From an uncultured SAR86 cluster bacterium (GTDB taxonomy: Bacteria > Pseudomonadota > Gammaproteobacteria > Magnimaribacterales > D2472): 64,000 bases of DNA. Location: contig CACJKN010000001.1 of the NCBI GenBank assembly GCA_902594005.1, positions 47,083-111,082 on the forward strand. The letters run 5' to 3'. Position numbers and translations under genes: made by a program. This document shows, one piece after another, positions 18,072 through 27,152 of the stretch (positions are counted from its first letter, which is position 1; the number at the start of each line of letters is the position of its first letter). The notes beneath the pieces are model-generated. The model was given only the letters and a program-made list of their open reading frames with translations, was not told the DNA's origin and did not search any database.

Positions 18072-20411
18072 CTAGAAGCTATATCTTAACCTCGTCATAA
18101 CTTGTCTTGGCGGAATAAGCTCGAGCCCCGTTGCAGCAACACCAAATACGTCTGTCATACTTGAATTCACGCCGCTTTCATCAGTTACATTAAGAACCAT
18201 GAAGTCTACAGCTAGGCTGTCGCTAAAACCAATACTCGTTGTTAGATTGCCGATTGTATAAGCTTTTATGTCATCAACAATTGGGTTATTAGAGACGCGT
18301 TGCTGGAACTCTCCTCTTCTAACATATTGAGCTGTTGTGGTTAATGAATTTCCAGAAGGTAAATTAGTTTCATGTTTAATTAAAATGTCTGCGGTGAATT
18401 CAGGCGTTTTAGCTAACTGATTTCCTCTGACATTCTCTCTTAGTCCATATCTTAAATCTTCTTGGCCAAAGAAATATTGATATGCATCTACGTTATCAAG
18501 AACCTCATAGTCAGAAGTCACTTCCGACTCCAAGAATGCTAAGTTCATATCTATACTTAGGGAGTCTGTTACAAATCCAGTAAATTCTATCTCTAAACCA
18601 GACATTTCAGATTCCGGTATATTCGCTACGCCTCCTCTATATGGATCTGGATCAGTAGCTTGAAACTGTAGATTTTCATAAGTATAAGAAAACGCCGCTA
18701 AATTCGCTCTAGCTTTTCCATCTGCAAAAGTAGATTTGAGTCCAAGCTCAACTGACTCTACTGTTTCACTTTCAAAAGTTGGAAATACTAGCGCAGGAGC
18801 AATGGGTCTGCCTGCAATTGCATCTTCTTCTTCAGTGAATCCGAATGTTAAGTTACTTCCACCAGGTTTGAAGCCTCTTGCTAGGGCAACATAAAGCATT
18901 GTGTCCTCAGACAGATCAAACTCTCCTACAACTCTTGATGTAACCTCATCAGTCGTTCCTTCCTCTTGAAAGCTTTCAACGTTTAAAAAGTTTGTTACAT
19001 CGGTTGTAAAGGTGTCTTCTGAATATCGAAGTCCTGAAACGATTCTGAATGTATCACTAACATAAAGTGTGGTTTGTCCATAAATAGAAAATGATTCTCT
19101 TCCTGGGTTAGCATCTGTGAAGAAGTCAACTTCTGCAGCTGGTCCAAAAATATCAAATCTTCCTGGAATGCCATAGTCATGGTCATAACAATAGCTTGGG
19201 TCAGCAAAAGATTCATCACATAAATATTTTATTCTTCCATCCAAGTCATCATCTCTATAGCCTCTAATGACGTTCTCAATTTCATGGTCCATATAAAACA
19301 TTCCTACGGTCCAATCCAATCTATCTTCAATAGGCTGATTAGAGATTAAATTTATTTCTAAGGTTGTTGTATCAACAAGTGAAGTTTCTGGTGTAAATTC
19401 AGCTCTTTGGTAGGTTGCGCCTGCTCCAAGGCCAGGTATAGATAAAACTGGATCTAAATAGTTATGTCTATCATTATCTCTAACAACCAACACATCATCT
19501 TCTTGCACACTGGCAATTGCTTTTAAATTAGCAAAACCTAAATCAGATTCATATATAGCTGCTAGAACCCATGATGATAGTTCATGCTGGGAAATCGTAT
19601 CTTGAGAAAGTTTTCTCATTCCTGAAGTCTGATCATCGATACCTCTTATAGCAGCACCATTTCTATCAACTTTAAAGTATTGTCCAAACACTCTGAGGCT
19701 TGATGTGTCATTTAAATTGAACATCCAGTCAGTTCTGAAACTTTTACTATTATCATCATCAAGATCTTGGCCTGTATAAATATTCTTTGTGAACCCGTCA
19801 CGAGTTGATGAAGATAGAGAGAATCTAGTTGCGATCTTGTCATTCACAACAAAATTGTTTGAAGCACTAACTTTACGGAGATTATAGTCACCAAAAGTTA
19901 CATTCATTCTTCCTGAGCCGCCATCCATAGAAGGTGCTTTACTTATAACATTTACAGCACCACCAGTTGAGTTTTGACCAAACAATGTCCCCTGAGGCCC
20001 TCTTAAAACCTCAATTCTTTCGACATCTAAAAAGTCTGTGCCAAGTGCAAAAGGTGAAGCTATAAAAACTCCATCCATATGAAATGCTACAGAAGGTGCA
20101 GCAATTGCATTCTGATTGGTTTCGTTACCGACTCCTCTAATTGAGATGATAGTCTTGTAGCCTTCATTTTTTGCTACAGTCACGCCTGGAACAATTGCAC
20201 TCAAGTCTACAAAACTTGTAATGTTCTTTTCTTCAATGTCAGATTCTGTCAATGCAGTAACGGCTTGAGAAATATCTTGGAGGTTTTCAGAACGCTTTTC
20301 AGCTGTAACTACAACTTCCTCAATTTCCTGAGCTACTAAAGATAGGCCAAAAGAGCCAACAAATGAAGCTAGAACAATTTTTTTAAATAAAATATTTACA
20401 TAATTTTTCAT
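18072..20411 (-). CDS. TonB-dependent outer membrane receptor
   Basis: This 779-residue outer-membrane transporter has a signal peptide (MKNYVNILFKKIVLASF... ending LVAQ), a TonB-box-like EEVVVTAEKRSENLQD, a plug domain (GVTVAKNEGYKTIISIRGVG) with the LRGPQGTLFGQNSTGGAVNV segment, and a 22-strand-type barrel ending in the aromatic VMTRLRYSF. The ATG at 20411 is preferred over the one at 20444 because a GGGGAA ribosome-binding site sits just upstream and the signal peptide then starts at residue 1. The ligand is unknown. The leader carries a tandem structured RNA (20491-20591). Confidence 0.9.
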   Translation of the reverse strand: MKNYVNILFKKIVLASFVGSFGLSLVAQEIEEVVVTAEKRSENLQDISQAVTALTESDIEEKNITSFVDLSAIVPGVTVAKNEGYKTIISIRGVGNETNQNAIAAPSVAFHMDGVFIASPFALGTDFLDVERIEVLRGPQGTLFGQNSTGGAVNVISKAPSMDGGSGRMNVTFGDYNLRKVSASNNFVVNDKIATRFSLSSSTRDGFTKNIYTGQDLDDDNSKSFRTDWMFNLNDTSSLRVFGQYFKVDRNGAAIRGIDDQTSGMRKLSQDTISQHELSSWVLAAIYESDLGFANLKAIASVQEDDVLVVRDNDRHNYLDPVLSIPGLGAGATYQRAEFTPETSLVDTTTLEINLISNQPIEDRLDWTVGMFYMDHEIENVIRGYRDDDLDGRIKYLCDESFADPSYCYDHDYGIPGRFDIFGPAAEVDFFTDANPGRESFSIYGQTTLYVSDTFRIVSGLRYSEDTFTTDVTNFLNVESFQEEGTTDEVTSRVVGEFDLSEDTMLYVALARGFKPGGSNLTFGFTEEEDAIAGRPIAPALVFPTFESETVESVELGLKSTFADGKARANLAAFSYTYENLQFQATDPDPYRGGVANIPESEMSGLEIEFTGFVTDSLSIDMNLAFLESEVTSDYEVLDNVDAYQYFFGQEDLRYGLRENVRGNQLAKTPEFTADILIKHETNLPSGNSLTTTAQYVRRGEFQQRVSNNPIVDDIKAYTIGNLTTSIGFSDSLAVDFMVLNVTDESGVNSSMTDVFGVAATGLELIPPRQVMTRLRYSF

Positions 20412-20781
20412 AAAATTTCCCCGTAAAGTTTTTTTATTTTGCAATTTGTCTGCAGGACAATTGAAGCTAAACTCGACCAGTTTAACGGTGGCGTTCCTTC
20501 GGTTTTCACCTACTTCCGTCTCCTAAGAGATGAACGATTAGCGCGTTCCTTCAGCTTTCGCTTACTTCCGACTCCGAAGAGTTGAACGATTTTAACTCAC
20601 TTACACTCAATCACTTGAGCTCCTTTTTAACCATGGAGATGGTGCAAATTAAATCACAATGTAAAATAATACTTTTTAAAAATTAAGTTAACAAGATAGA
20701 AATCAATATTTGAAGGCATTTTTTGTTTTTTTTTGCATTAAAAACTAAATTAATGTCTTTAAAGCTGTAAAATTTATCAAA
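20412..20781. other. Intergenic region between TonB receptor and purine permease
   Basis: This 370-base divergent spacer holds the tandem RNA motif (20491-20591) and the ribosome-binding site of the receptor at its left end. Between about 20600 and 20781 I see only AT-rich sequence, including runs of T around 20720-20735, and no credible gene. Promoters for both flanking genes must lie here but no convincing -35/-10 pair could be chosen by eye. Confidence 0.6.
20491..20591 (-). ncRNA. Tandem structured RNA motif in the TonB-receptor leader (two 49-nt units, period 52)
   Basis: On the minus strand two units (20591-20543 and 20539-20491) align without gaps. Each reads AATCGTTCA, a 4-bp hairpin with TTCG or TTAG loop, CGGAAGTA, a 3-bp hairpin with GAAA loop, then GAAGGAACGC. 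The units differ only at paired positions that change together (ACTC/GAGT against TCTC/GAGA; AGC/GCT against GGT/ACC) plus one loop base. Such covariation within one sequence is direct evidence of conserved RNA structure. The motif ends 80 nt before the receptor ATG. I cannot name the family. Confidence 0.7.
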
Positions 20782-22071
20782 ATGCTAGAAAAAATATTCA
20801 AACTTGAATCAAATAACACCTCAATCGGTAAAGAGATCTTAGCTGGAGTTACCACATTTGTAACAATGGCATACATCATCTTTGTAAATCCGCAGATGAT
20901 GGCTGTTAGTGGTATGGATTTAGGTGCTAGTTTTGTAGGGACATGTCTTGCAGCATCTCTAGCCTGCATAATTATGGGTGTATATTCTAATTGGCCGGTA
21001 AGCTTGGCGCCCGGCATGGGTCTAAATGCTTTTTTTACTTATACCGTTGTAGGTGAAATGGGATATTCTTGGGAAGTCGCTCTTGGTGCTGTTTTCTTGG
21101 CAGGGGTTTTGTTTTTTATAATGAGTATTACCAGATTAAGAAGATGGATGCTTGATAGTATTCCTCTAAATCTTCGCATTGCTATGGGTGCTGGTGTAGG
21201 GCTATTTATTGGCTTTATTGGTTTGAAAAACGGTGGATTGATTGTTTCTAATAATGCCACCTTCCTTAGTCTAGGAGACTTCACCAATATAGAAACATTA
21301 TTGGCTGCCTTGGGTTTTCTTACAATTTGTTCTTTATCGGTCAGAAATATCCCAGGAGCTATTCTGATTGGTGTAATCCTGGTTACAGTATGCTCTATAT
21401 TCCTTGATTTAATTGAGTTTGGTGGCTTAGTCTCTATGCCTCCCAGTGTTGCTCCAACTCTGATGAAAATGGATATCTTGGGTGCTTTAGATATTGCGAT
21501 GCTTAGTGTGGTTATGTCTTTCCTTTTTGTTAATTTATTTGATACTGCGGGGACGCTGCTAGGTGTTGCTACAAGAGCAAAAATAACCGATGAATATGGT
21601 AATGCAAAGAACTTTGATAAAGCTCTAAAAGCTGATAGCAGTTCTAGTATCTTTGGAACCTTTTTTGGGTGCTCTCCAGTAACAAGCTATGTTGAGAGTT
21701 CTGCTGGAGTTGAGGCTGGAGGTAGAACAGGATTAACAACTGTTGTTGTTGGGCTTTTATTTTTAGTTGCTATTTTCTTTTCACCATTAGCTGCAATTGT
21801 TCCAGCATATGCAACCGCTGGAGCCTTAATTTATGTTTCTATCCTAATGATGAGCGGTATGGAAAAACTTAATTGGTCTGATTCAACAGAGCTTTTACCA
21901 GCTCTGGTAATTATCGTAATGATTCCTCTCACCTTTTCAATTGCAAATGGGATTGCCCTCGGATTCTTGGCATATGTTGTGCTAAAGGTCTCTAATGGTG
22001 AAGTTAAAAATATTTCCTCTGGAGCTTGGTTCTTAACTGCTGTTTTTGTTTCAAAGTTTCTTTTTTTATAA
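20782..22071 (+). CDS. NCS2-family purine permease (AzgA/GhxP-like)
   Basis: This inner-membrane nucleobase:cation symporter of 429 residues has 12-14 membrane spans. The N-terminal MLEKIFKLESNNTSIGKEI, then LAGVTTFVTMAYIIFVNP, is characteristic of the AzgA branch that carries adenine, guanine or hypoxanthine. LFDTAGTLLGVA and SPVTSYVESSAGVEAGGRTG are the conserved TM8/TM10 substrate-site stretches. Substrate choice is inferred from the branch. A carboxylesterase gene follows two bases after its stop. Confidence 0.87.
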   Translation: MLEKIFKLESNNTSIGKEILAGVTTFVTMAYIIFVNPQMMAVSGMDLGASFVGTCLAASLACIIMGVYSNWPVSLAPGMGLNAFFTYTVVGEMGYSWEVALGAVFLAGVLFFIMSITRLRRWMLDSIPLNLRIAMGAGVGLFIGFIGLKNGGLIVSNNATFLSLGDFTNIETLLAALGFLTICSLSVRNIPGAILIGVILVTVCSIFLDLIEFGGLVSMPPSVAPTLMKMDILGALDIAMLSVVMSFLFVNLFDTAGTLLGVATRAKITDEYGNAKNFDKALKADSSSSIFGTFFGCSPVTSYVESSAGVEAGGRTGLTTVVVGLLFLVAIFFSPLAAIVPAYATAGALIYVSILMMSGMEKLNWSDSTELLPALVIIVMIPLTFSIANGIALGFLAYVVLKVSNGEVKNISSGAWFLTAVFVSKFLFL

Positions 22072-22073
22072 AA

Positions 22074-23600
22074 ATGTCCCAAAACTTTTTCAGGATTTTT
22101 ATTGTCCTTTTTGCTATTGGTATTCAAGGATCAACAGATCATCAACCAACAATATTTATCAAAGATACTAAACTCATAGGGAGCTTGCATCAGAACAATG
22201 AGGTAGAGATGTTTCTTGGGTTACCTTTTGCTGTTCCGCCAATAGGTGACTTGAGATGGGAAAAGCCTATTCCTTGGATTCCAGAATTAAATAAAAAGAT
22301 TGTCGCTAATGAATTTAAACCTGCATGTATTCAAAACCAAAGAATTGTTAATTGGTATAAAAGGTTAATTCTTGACTTCGGCGGCGACCCGAAAACCTTT
22401 GATGTTCCAGCGTTTAGTGAAGACTGCTTGTATTTGAATTTATGGAAACCAAAGGACGAAAAAAATGATTTACCTGTAATTGTGTATATACATGGTGGGA
22501 GTAACAAAGCTGGATGGTCATATGAGCCTAATTATCTTGGTCATAATATTGCTAACAAAGGCTATATATTAATAAGTATTCCGTATCGTCTGGGTGTGTT
22601 TGGTTTTTTTTCTCATCCAGATATTAAAAATCCTAATATAGCTTTATATGATCAGATTATGGCTCTTGAATGGATACAGGAATATATTTCTTTCTTTGGT
22701 GGAGATCCATCAAATATTACTTTAGTTGGTGAGTCAGCTGGCGCCGGAGGTATAAGTCATTTAATAGCTTCGCCATTGAGCAAAGATTTATTTCATAAAG
22801 CAATCCATCAAAGTGGTGGCTCTTCTTTTACTTATCCAACTTCAAGCTCAAATGTTAAAAAGCTAGCAAATAACTTTGCAAATTCTTTTAAAGATCCATC
22901 AATTAAGCATTTAAAAAGTATTAGCGCAGAGGAAATACTTGCTGTTTCTGAAGAAGTTTATGCTGAGCACTACTTTAATTATGTTGACGATAATTTATCT
23001 ATAACCGAAAACTTATCTGATATCTATAAAAGTGAGAATGTTCAAAATGTAGATCTTGTAATTGGGTCTAATAATGATGAATGGTCCTTATATTTTGATG
23101 GTAATGTAAATATTGGTTTATGGCTTGATCAAGAAACAACTCCTGAGAAAAAAATAAAACTTTTAGAACTTCTTGATGATATTAAAGATCCTATTAGAAA
23201 AATGGATTTATTGATTACAGCTAAAAACTTTGTCTGTCCTTCCTTGTTTATGGCTGATGAGTTAGGGAAAAAAGGAGGTAAAGCCTGGGTATATCAATTT
23301 AACAGAGTTAGAGATGATAAGTTGGCAAAAAAATATGGGGCTTTTCATGGCGCAGAGCTTCCTTATGTTTTTGATACTCATGATGAGTGGCTGCCAACAA
23401 ATGAAAAAGACAGAGAGCTTACCAGAGAGATTCAATCTTATTGGTTATCTTTTGCTAAGACTGGAAATCCCAATAATGGCGATGCTGTAATATGGCCAGA
23501 ATATGATTCGTACAATGATTCAACTCTTGTTTTAGATGATGAGATATATCAAAGAAAACATGAGAGTTCTGAGATTTGTAAAATAATGGATTTATTTTAG
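22074..23600 (+). CDS. Carboxylesterase type B, secreted
   Basis: This alpha/beta hydrolase of the cholinesterase/carboxylesterase B family has the nucleophile elbow VGESAGAGGISHL near residue 220, an oxyanion segment VYIHGGSN, the EDCLYLNLW signature and a catalytic His in GAFHGAELPYVF. The ATG at 22074 follows the permease stop by two bases and gives a hydrophobic signal-like N-terminus (FFRIFIVLFAIGIQG); a longer frame from 22026 would overlap the permease. Its stop TAG interleaves with that of the convergent acyltransferase in a TTAG. Confidence 0.87.
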   Translation: MSQNFFRIFIVLFAIGIQGSTDHQPTIFIKDTKLIGSLHQNNEVEMFLGLPFAVPPIGDLRWEKPIPWIPELNKKIVANEFKPACIQNQRIVNWYKRLILDFGGDPKTFDVPAFSEDCLYLNLWKPKDEKNDLPVIVYIHGGSNKAGWSYEPNYLGHNIANKGYILISIPYRLGVFGFFSHPDIKNPNIALYDQIMALEWIQEYISFFGGDPSNITLVGESAGAGGISHLIASPLSKDLFHKAIHQSGGSSFTYPTSSSNVKKLANNFANSFKDPSIKHLKSISAEEILAVSEEVYAEHYFNYVDDNLSITENLSDIYKSENVQNVDLVIGSNNDEWSLYFDGNVNIGLWLDQETTPEKKIKLLELLDDIKDPIRKMDLLITAKNFVCPSLFMADELGKKGGKAWVYQFNRVRDDKLAKKYGAFHGAELPYVFDTHDEWLPTNEKDRELTREIQSYWLSFAKTGNPNNGDAVIWPEYDSYNDSTLVLDDEIYQRKHESSEICKIMDLF

Positions 23601-24187
23601 AAGTTGGCTGGGTTTTTTGGTGTAAAGGTATTGTAGTATTCTCTAATACTTAAGATATCCTGCTTATCGTCGCCAGTTGGCATAAACTCTTTACCAAAAA
23701 CTAACTCCTTCTTAAGGAAGTCTAGTGAAACCAGAACAACTCCTGAATTAAGCTCTCTAGCAATTCTTAAGAATCCTGTTTTCCACTCACCAACTTTCGA
23801 TCTTGTGCCTTCCGGCGCAAGACCAATGAGCCCATTCTTTTTATCTTCTACTTGCCTCAGTAAGTCTTTTATAAGTCCACCTGGTTTTGATCTATCAACA
23901 GGAATGCCTCCCATGTATTTCATGAATTTTCCTAATATGCCGGTAAAGACTGTATGTTTGCCTATGAAATATACTTTTAAGTCAACCGCTGCAATAGCTG
24001 CCAGGCCTACTACTGCATCCCAGTTTGATGTGTGAGGTGCAACAATAGCTACAAACTTCTTGTTTTCATAAAGATCTGATATTTGTCCTTTTATTTTCCA
24101 TCCTGAAAGTTTCATTAATACTTTTCCAAGCCACTGAAATGGTTTGGGTCTGTTAGCCTTATAACTATTTGGAAATTTAAAATTCAT
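23597..24187 (-). CDS. PlsC-family 1-acyl-glycerol-3-phosphate acyltransferase-like protein
   Basis: This 196-residue membrane-associated acyltransferase carries HTSNWD (the HX4D catalytic motif), GGIPVDRS and APEGTRSK, the classic PlsC blocks I, II and III. It is short for PlsC and resembles the stand-alone glycerol-acyltransferase group often found away from the phospholipid operon. Acyl acceptor unknown. Two further acyltransferase genes occur near the replication genes (59381 and 61531), so this is not necessarily the essential PlsC. Confidence 0.82.
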   Translation of the reverse strand: MNFKFPNSYKANRPKPFQWLGKVLMKLSGWKIKGQISDLYENKKFVAIVAPHTSNWDAVVGLAAIAAVDLKVYFIGKHTVFTGILGKFMKYMGGIPVDRSKPGGLIKDLLRQVEDKKNGLIGLAPEGTRSKVGEWKTGFLRIARELNSGVVLVSLDFLKKELVFGKEFMPTGDDKQDILSIREYYNTFTPKNPANF

Positions 24188-24190
24188 GGG

Positions 24191-24478
24191 TCACATTATA
24201 ATGCTATTTGAAGAGATTCCCTCTTTTTTTAAGAGTTTGCGCTTTGTGGAAGGCCCACCTTTGCCACTATATCCTCCTAGATACCCATCAGATCTAATCA
24301 CCCTATGACACGGTATTTCAATTGGTCTTGGGTTTTTTCCACATGCGTTTGCAACCGCGCGAGCAGAGTTTGGTTTTCCAATAGCAATTGCAATTTCTTT
24401 ATAAGTCCTAACTTCACCTTTTGGGATCTTTTTTAACTCATTCCAAACCATAATCTGAAAACTTGTTCCTTTTAGCAT
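24191..24478 (-). CDS. Methylated-DNA-cysteine S-methyltransferase, catalytic domain only
   Basis: This 95-residue protein consists only of the C-terminal methyltransferase domain: a helix-turn-helix region, RAVANACGKNP (arginine finger and helix), and IPCHRVIRSDGYLGGYSGG-type active site with the acceptor Cys present (PCHR, not the PWHR of alkyltransferase-like proteins). The RNase-H-like N-terminal domain of Ogt/AdaB is missing, so this is either a minimal enzyme or a damage sensor. It directly follows the VOC gene. Confidence 0.82.
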   Translation of the reverse strand: MLKGTSFQIMVWNELKKIPKGEVRTYKEIAIAIGKPNSARAVANACGKNPRPIEIPCHRVIRSDGYLGGYSGKGGPSTKRKLLKKEGISSNSIIM

Positions 24479-25318
24479 TTATTTCAGGTGCTCAATTAAT
24501 AGTGTTGGTACATTACAAGTATGAGATTTAATAGTAGCTACCAAAGTCCCTTTCTTAAGCCCATCTTTTATTGGTGTTACTTCAACGTTATTGCTAACCA
24601 ATCTTTTGCAGGCATCCTCAATTGAATCTACTTCCCAAGCGAGCCCCCAGAGCTCATCAGCTGATTCTTTTTTATCTTTATCTTCAATAACCTCGATTGT
24701 TGTAGCATTTGTTCTAAAAAATAGCATTCTTCTCTTCCAATGCTCTATAGTTTTATCTAATGCTAATCTTATTTTATAAACATCTCTATAAATGCTTATA
24801 AAGCTATCTGCATCCTGTGTATTTATTACTACATGGTCAAGTTTTTTTACTTTTGAGGGATCTTGATTTTCATACTTTGAGAGACCTCCCTCAGTATGTT
24901 CAATGATAAAGATAAATAACTCTCTGCTGAGAGCACTTGGCAAAAAAATATTTTTCCATCTTCTTATCTTTCCATCTTTCTCGTTGACTGTCTCACCCGA
25001 ACTTATCTCAACTGCATGCCCATTCTTATTTAATGCTTCTTTAGTGTGTTCTATATTTTTTGTTCCAAGGACGATCCCTGCTAAATGATCACCATTCTCT
25101 GCAAGTAAAGTATTAACAAGCTCTGTTCCGGGCCCTACATCACATGGCGAAAGTAGCTCCAAGTATGTATTCTCAAAATTAAATAGAGCATTTCTTGTTC
25201 CTAGCTCATTGTGCTTACCTTTCCAGCAGGGGGTAATGCCAAGAATTTTTTCATAGTCACTTATAGCCTGATCTAGATCTTTCACTGCGATTATTAAGTG
25301 GTCTACCGAAGAAATCAT
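24479..25318 (-). CDS. VOC superfamily (glyoxalase-like) protein
   Basis: This 279-residue protein contains two vicinal-oxygen-chelate modules. The first starts SSVDHLIIAVKDLDQAISDYEKILG and ends with a TYLELLSP metal-ligand strand; the second starts KKLDHVVINTQDADSFISIY and has TTIEVIEDKDK. His and Glu ligands appear at the expected places. Members include dioxygenases, isomerases and glyoxalases; no function can be assigned. Confidence 0.75.
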   Translation of the reverse strand: MISSVDHLIIAVKDLDQAISDYEKILGITPCWKGKHNELGTRNALFNFENTYLELLSPCDVGPGTELVNTLLAENGDHLAGIVLGTKNIEHTKEALNKNGHAVEISSGETVNEKDGKIRRWKNIFLPSALSRELFIFIIEHTEGGLSKYENQDPSKVKKLDHVVINTQDADSFISIYRDVYKIRLALDKTIEHWKRRMLFFRTNATTIEVIEDKDKKESADELWGLAWEVDSIEDACKRLVSNNVEVTPIKDGLKKGTLVATIKSHTCNVPTLLIEHLK

Positions 25319-25325
25319 TTTTATA

Positions 25326-25859
25326 TTAATCCTCCAAGTTACTTATTTTTTTAATGAATAGCTTTGCACCAAGCGAAACATTATCGACCCAATCATCCTT
25401 TGCTTCATTGTCAGCATTATCAGAAATAAACTTAAAACATCTAAAATCAATATTTTTTAATTTGCATACTTTTGCGATGGCAAAGGCTTCCATATCAACG
25501 ATATCTGTTTTTAGAGTTGGTGTGCTGGTGACGAACTTATCGCCAGTGCCGCATGTCACTCCCTCTCTTCCAAAGGTTATCTCGATATCTTCTTCAAATG
25601 GAGTTTGTCCCACCTCAAAACCAAGCGGTGAAGCATCCATATCTCTTTGAAAGAAGCTTGAAACCTCAACAAGTCCTGTTATTTTTTCATAAAGGGATCC
25701 GGCTGTTCCAAAATTTATTATTTGTTTTGGTGAGTGTTTTTCTATTGCATTTAAAGTATTGAAGACGGCATTCACTTTACCAACGCCGATGTATTCTATT
25801 TTATGATCAGGGAGGTCAGATCTTTTAAGCTCATCTTCAATTGCAACCAAAATAAGCAT
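25326..25859 (-). CDS. Nucleoside phosphorylase-like protein (5'-methylthioadenosine/S-adenosylhomocysteine nucleosidase family)
   Basis: This 177-residue member of the PNP/UDP superfamily has IINFGTAGSLYEK (phosphate/ribose loop), VDMEAFAIAKVC (the nucleoside-binding ME motif) and FISDNAD, which supplies the catalytic Asp. It is shorter than typical MTA/SAH nucleosidases (about 230 residues), mainly at the N-terminal half, so activity and substrate are uncertain. It may act in thiomethyl or purine recycling. Confidence 0.72.
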   Translation of the reverse strand: MLILVAIEDELKRSDLPDHKIEYIGVGKVNAVFNTLNAIEKHSPKQIINFGTAGSLYEKITGLVEVSSFFQRDMDASPLGFEVGQTPFEEDIEITFGREGVTCGTGDKFVTSTPTLKTDIVDMEAFAIAKVCKLKNIDFRCFKFISDNADNEAKDDWVDNVSLGAKLFIKKISNLED

Positions 25860-25912
25860 TCTTACTTCCAGCTTCCTTTTCTATTAACTTCTTCAAGACT
25901 AATCATCTTCTT

Positions 25913-26239
25913 TTAATTAATTGATTTATTAATATTTACAATCGTAACACCGATTACAACAAGGAAAAGTCCAACAACAGATTGCCAGTTAAGAGCTTGC
26001 TTGTAAAAAATATAACTAAGCAAAGCTATCGTAAAGACTCCTATACCTGACCAGCTAGCATAAACAATTGATAGGGGCAGTTTCTGCGTAACTATAGCAA
26101 GGAAGTAAAATGATATGCCATAAGAAAAAAGTAAGATTGAGGTTGGAATTAATTTTGTGAAATTTTGCGATGCTGGAAGAAGCATCGTACCCAGCACCTC
26201 AAATATTATTGCTAAAAAAAGAACAATATAGGGGTTCAT
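25913..26239 (-). CDS. Small multidrug resistance (SMR) family transporter
   Basis: This 108-residue protein has four membrane helices and the invariant Glu in helix 1 (IIFEVLGTMLL, Glu14), plus the GIGVF segment of helix 3. These define the EmrE/SugE/Mdt family of proton-coupled exporters of quaternary cations, guanidinium or polyamines. The length is normal. It works as a dimer; no second SMR gene is adjacent, so it is probably a homodimer. Confidence 0.85.
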   Translation of the reverse strand: MNPYIVLFLAIIFEVLGTMLLPASQNFTKLIPTSILLFSYGISFYFLAIVTQKLPLSIVYASWSGIGVFTIALLSYIFYKQALNWQSVVGLFLVVIGVTIVNINKSIN

Positions 26240-26257
26240 TAAAATTAAAGGTCTTTG

Positions 26258-26656
26258 CTAAACAACATCGTGGCAATCACAATCAAGCTCTTTACATAGC
26301 TGAAAGTTTTTTGTGTGCGCATAAACTACAAGAATAGATCCCATCAATGTAAAAATAATTACAGATGTTTCTGTTAAAAAGCTTTCCGATAATGCTGTAG
26401 CTGTGAGAACACCTAAACCTGCCAGACCAACTAAAAATACAGCATAATCATTATGGTTTGAAACACCAGTAATTAGCGCATAAACACTTATTGGGATAGC
26501 TAGAAATAAAATAGCCCAATGAATTAGCTCATTATCTATGGAGAGTGCCAACGCTCCTGAGGTAACAATTAAAAAAGAGGGTACCAACAAACAATGCAAT
26601 GCACATGCTATTGATAATCCAGCAGCGAACTTATCAGTAATTGGATGAGTTTTCAT
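26258..26656 (-). CDS. MerC-domain membrane protein
   Basis: This 132-residue protein has four hydrophobic helices with a cysteine pair in the first (ACALHCLLVP) and a C-terminal Cys/His cluster (ELDCDCHDVV). This matches the MerC-type domain, proven for Hg(II) import in mer operons but widespread in marine bacteria with no mer genes, where another metal is likely. No mer genes are nearby. Divergent from the XRE operon. Confidence 0.75.
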   Translation of the reverse strand: MKTHPITDKFAAGLSIACALHCLLVPSFLIVTSGALALSIDNELIHWAILFLAIPISVYALITGVSNHNDYAVFLVGLAGLGVLTATALSESFLTETSVIIFTLMGSILVVYAHTKNFQLCKELDCDCHDVV

Positions 26657-26703
26657 AGTTAAGATAATTATACAATACTTGTCAATTATTCATTGTAACC
26701 TTT

Positions 26704-26728
26704 ACTTCTCATTATAAAGATGATAAGT
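26704..26728. promoter_or_regulatory. Imperfect dyad over the promoter of the DUF6249-XRE operon
   Basis: Arms ACTTCTCAT and ATGATAAGT pair with one mismatch around a TATAAAG core that could be the -10 element. The outer ACTT...AAGT ends resemble those of the dyad at 27381-27400. Candidate autoregulatory operator for the XRE protein encoded at 27153; this is inference from position. Confidence 0.4.
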
Positions 26729-26756
26729 TTGCGTTACATTTTTTTAGGAGAGATTT

Positions 26757-27152
26757 ATGGGTCAAGGATTAATAGTGCCAGTATTAGGAATTATGACGGG
26801 AATTATAGTTCCTGTAGCAGTTTTTGTTTGGTTATATTTTGAAAGCAAAGATAAGAACAAAACAATATTAGAGATATCAAGAAATATAGATGATCCCTCA
26901 AAAGTAGAGGATTTAATAGGGTTGCTTGATGAAAGAAAAAAAGAGCCAATTGATTATAGAAGAACAGGGGTAGTAACTTTATTTGTTGGAATTGGTTTAT
27001 TTCTATTTGGAGTTTTCTTTCTAGGCTCACTTTTAAAGGGAGTTGGTGCATTAGTGGCTGCAATTGGTGTTGGTCAAATTATTGCCGGCTACTTATATCC
27101 AAATACTTCTGGAGAAATTAATAAAGCCGTAGAGGATTTTGAGACGAATTAG
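26757..27152 (+). CDS. Two-helix-type membrane protein, DUF6249-like
   Basis: This 131-residue protein has an N-terminal membrane helix (VPVLGIMTGIIVPVAVFVWLYF), a charged cytoplasmic loop (KDKNKTILEISRNIDDPSKV) containing a DLIGLLDERKK segment, and two further hydrophobic helices. This architecture matches DUF6249, of unknown function. An AGGAG ribosome-binding site precedes the ATG. Its stop TAG abuts the GTG of the XRE regulator, so the two are coupled. Confidence 0.7.
   Translation: MGQGLIVPVLGIMTGIIVPVAVFVWLYFESKDKNKTILEISRNIDDPSKVEDLIGLLDERKKEPIDYRRTGVVTLFVGIGLFLFGVFFLGSLLKGVGALVAAIGVGQIIAGYLYPNTSGEINKAVEDFETN

Noticed and set aside
22026-22073. Upstream extension of the carboxylesterase into the permease gene
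   Set aside because: The extension overlaps the conserved permease C-terminus, and the ATG at 22074 gives a better signal peptide.
26680-26700. TTGACA followed by TATAAT upstream of the MerC-domain gene (minus strand)
   Set aside because: The hexamers are only seven bases apart, too close to form one promoter; the TATAAT may still serve as a -10.
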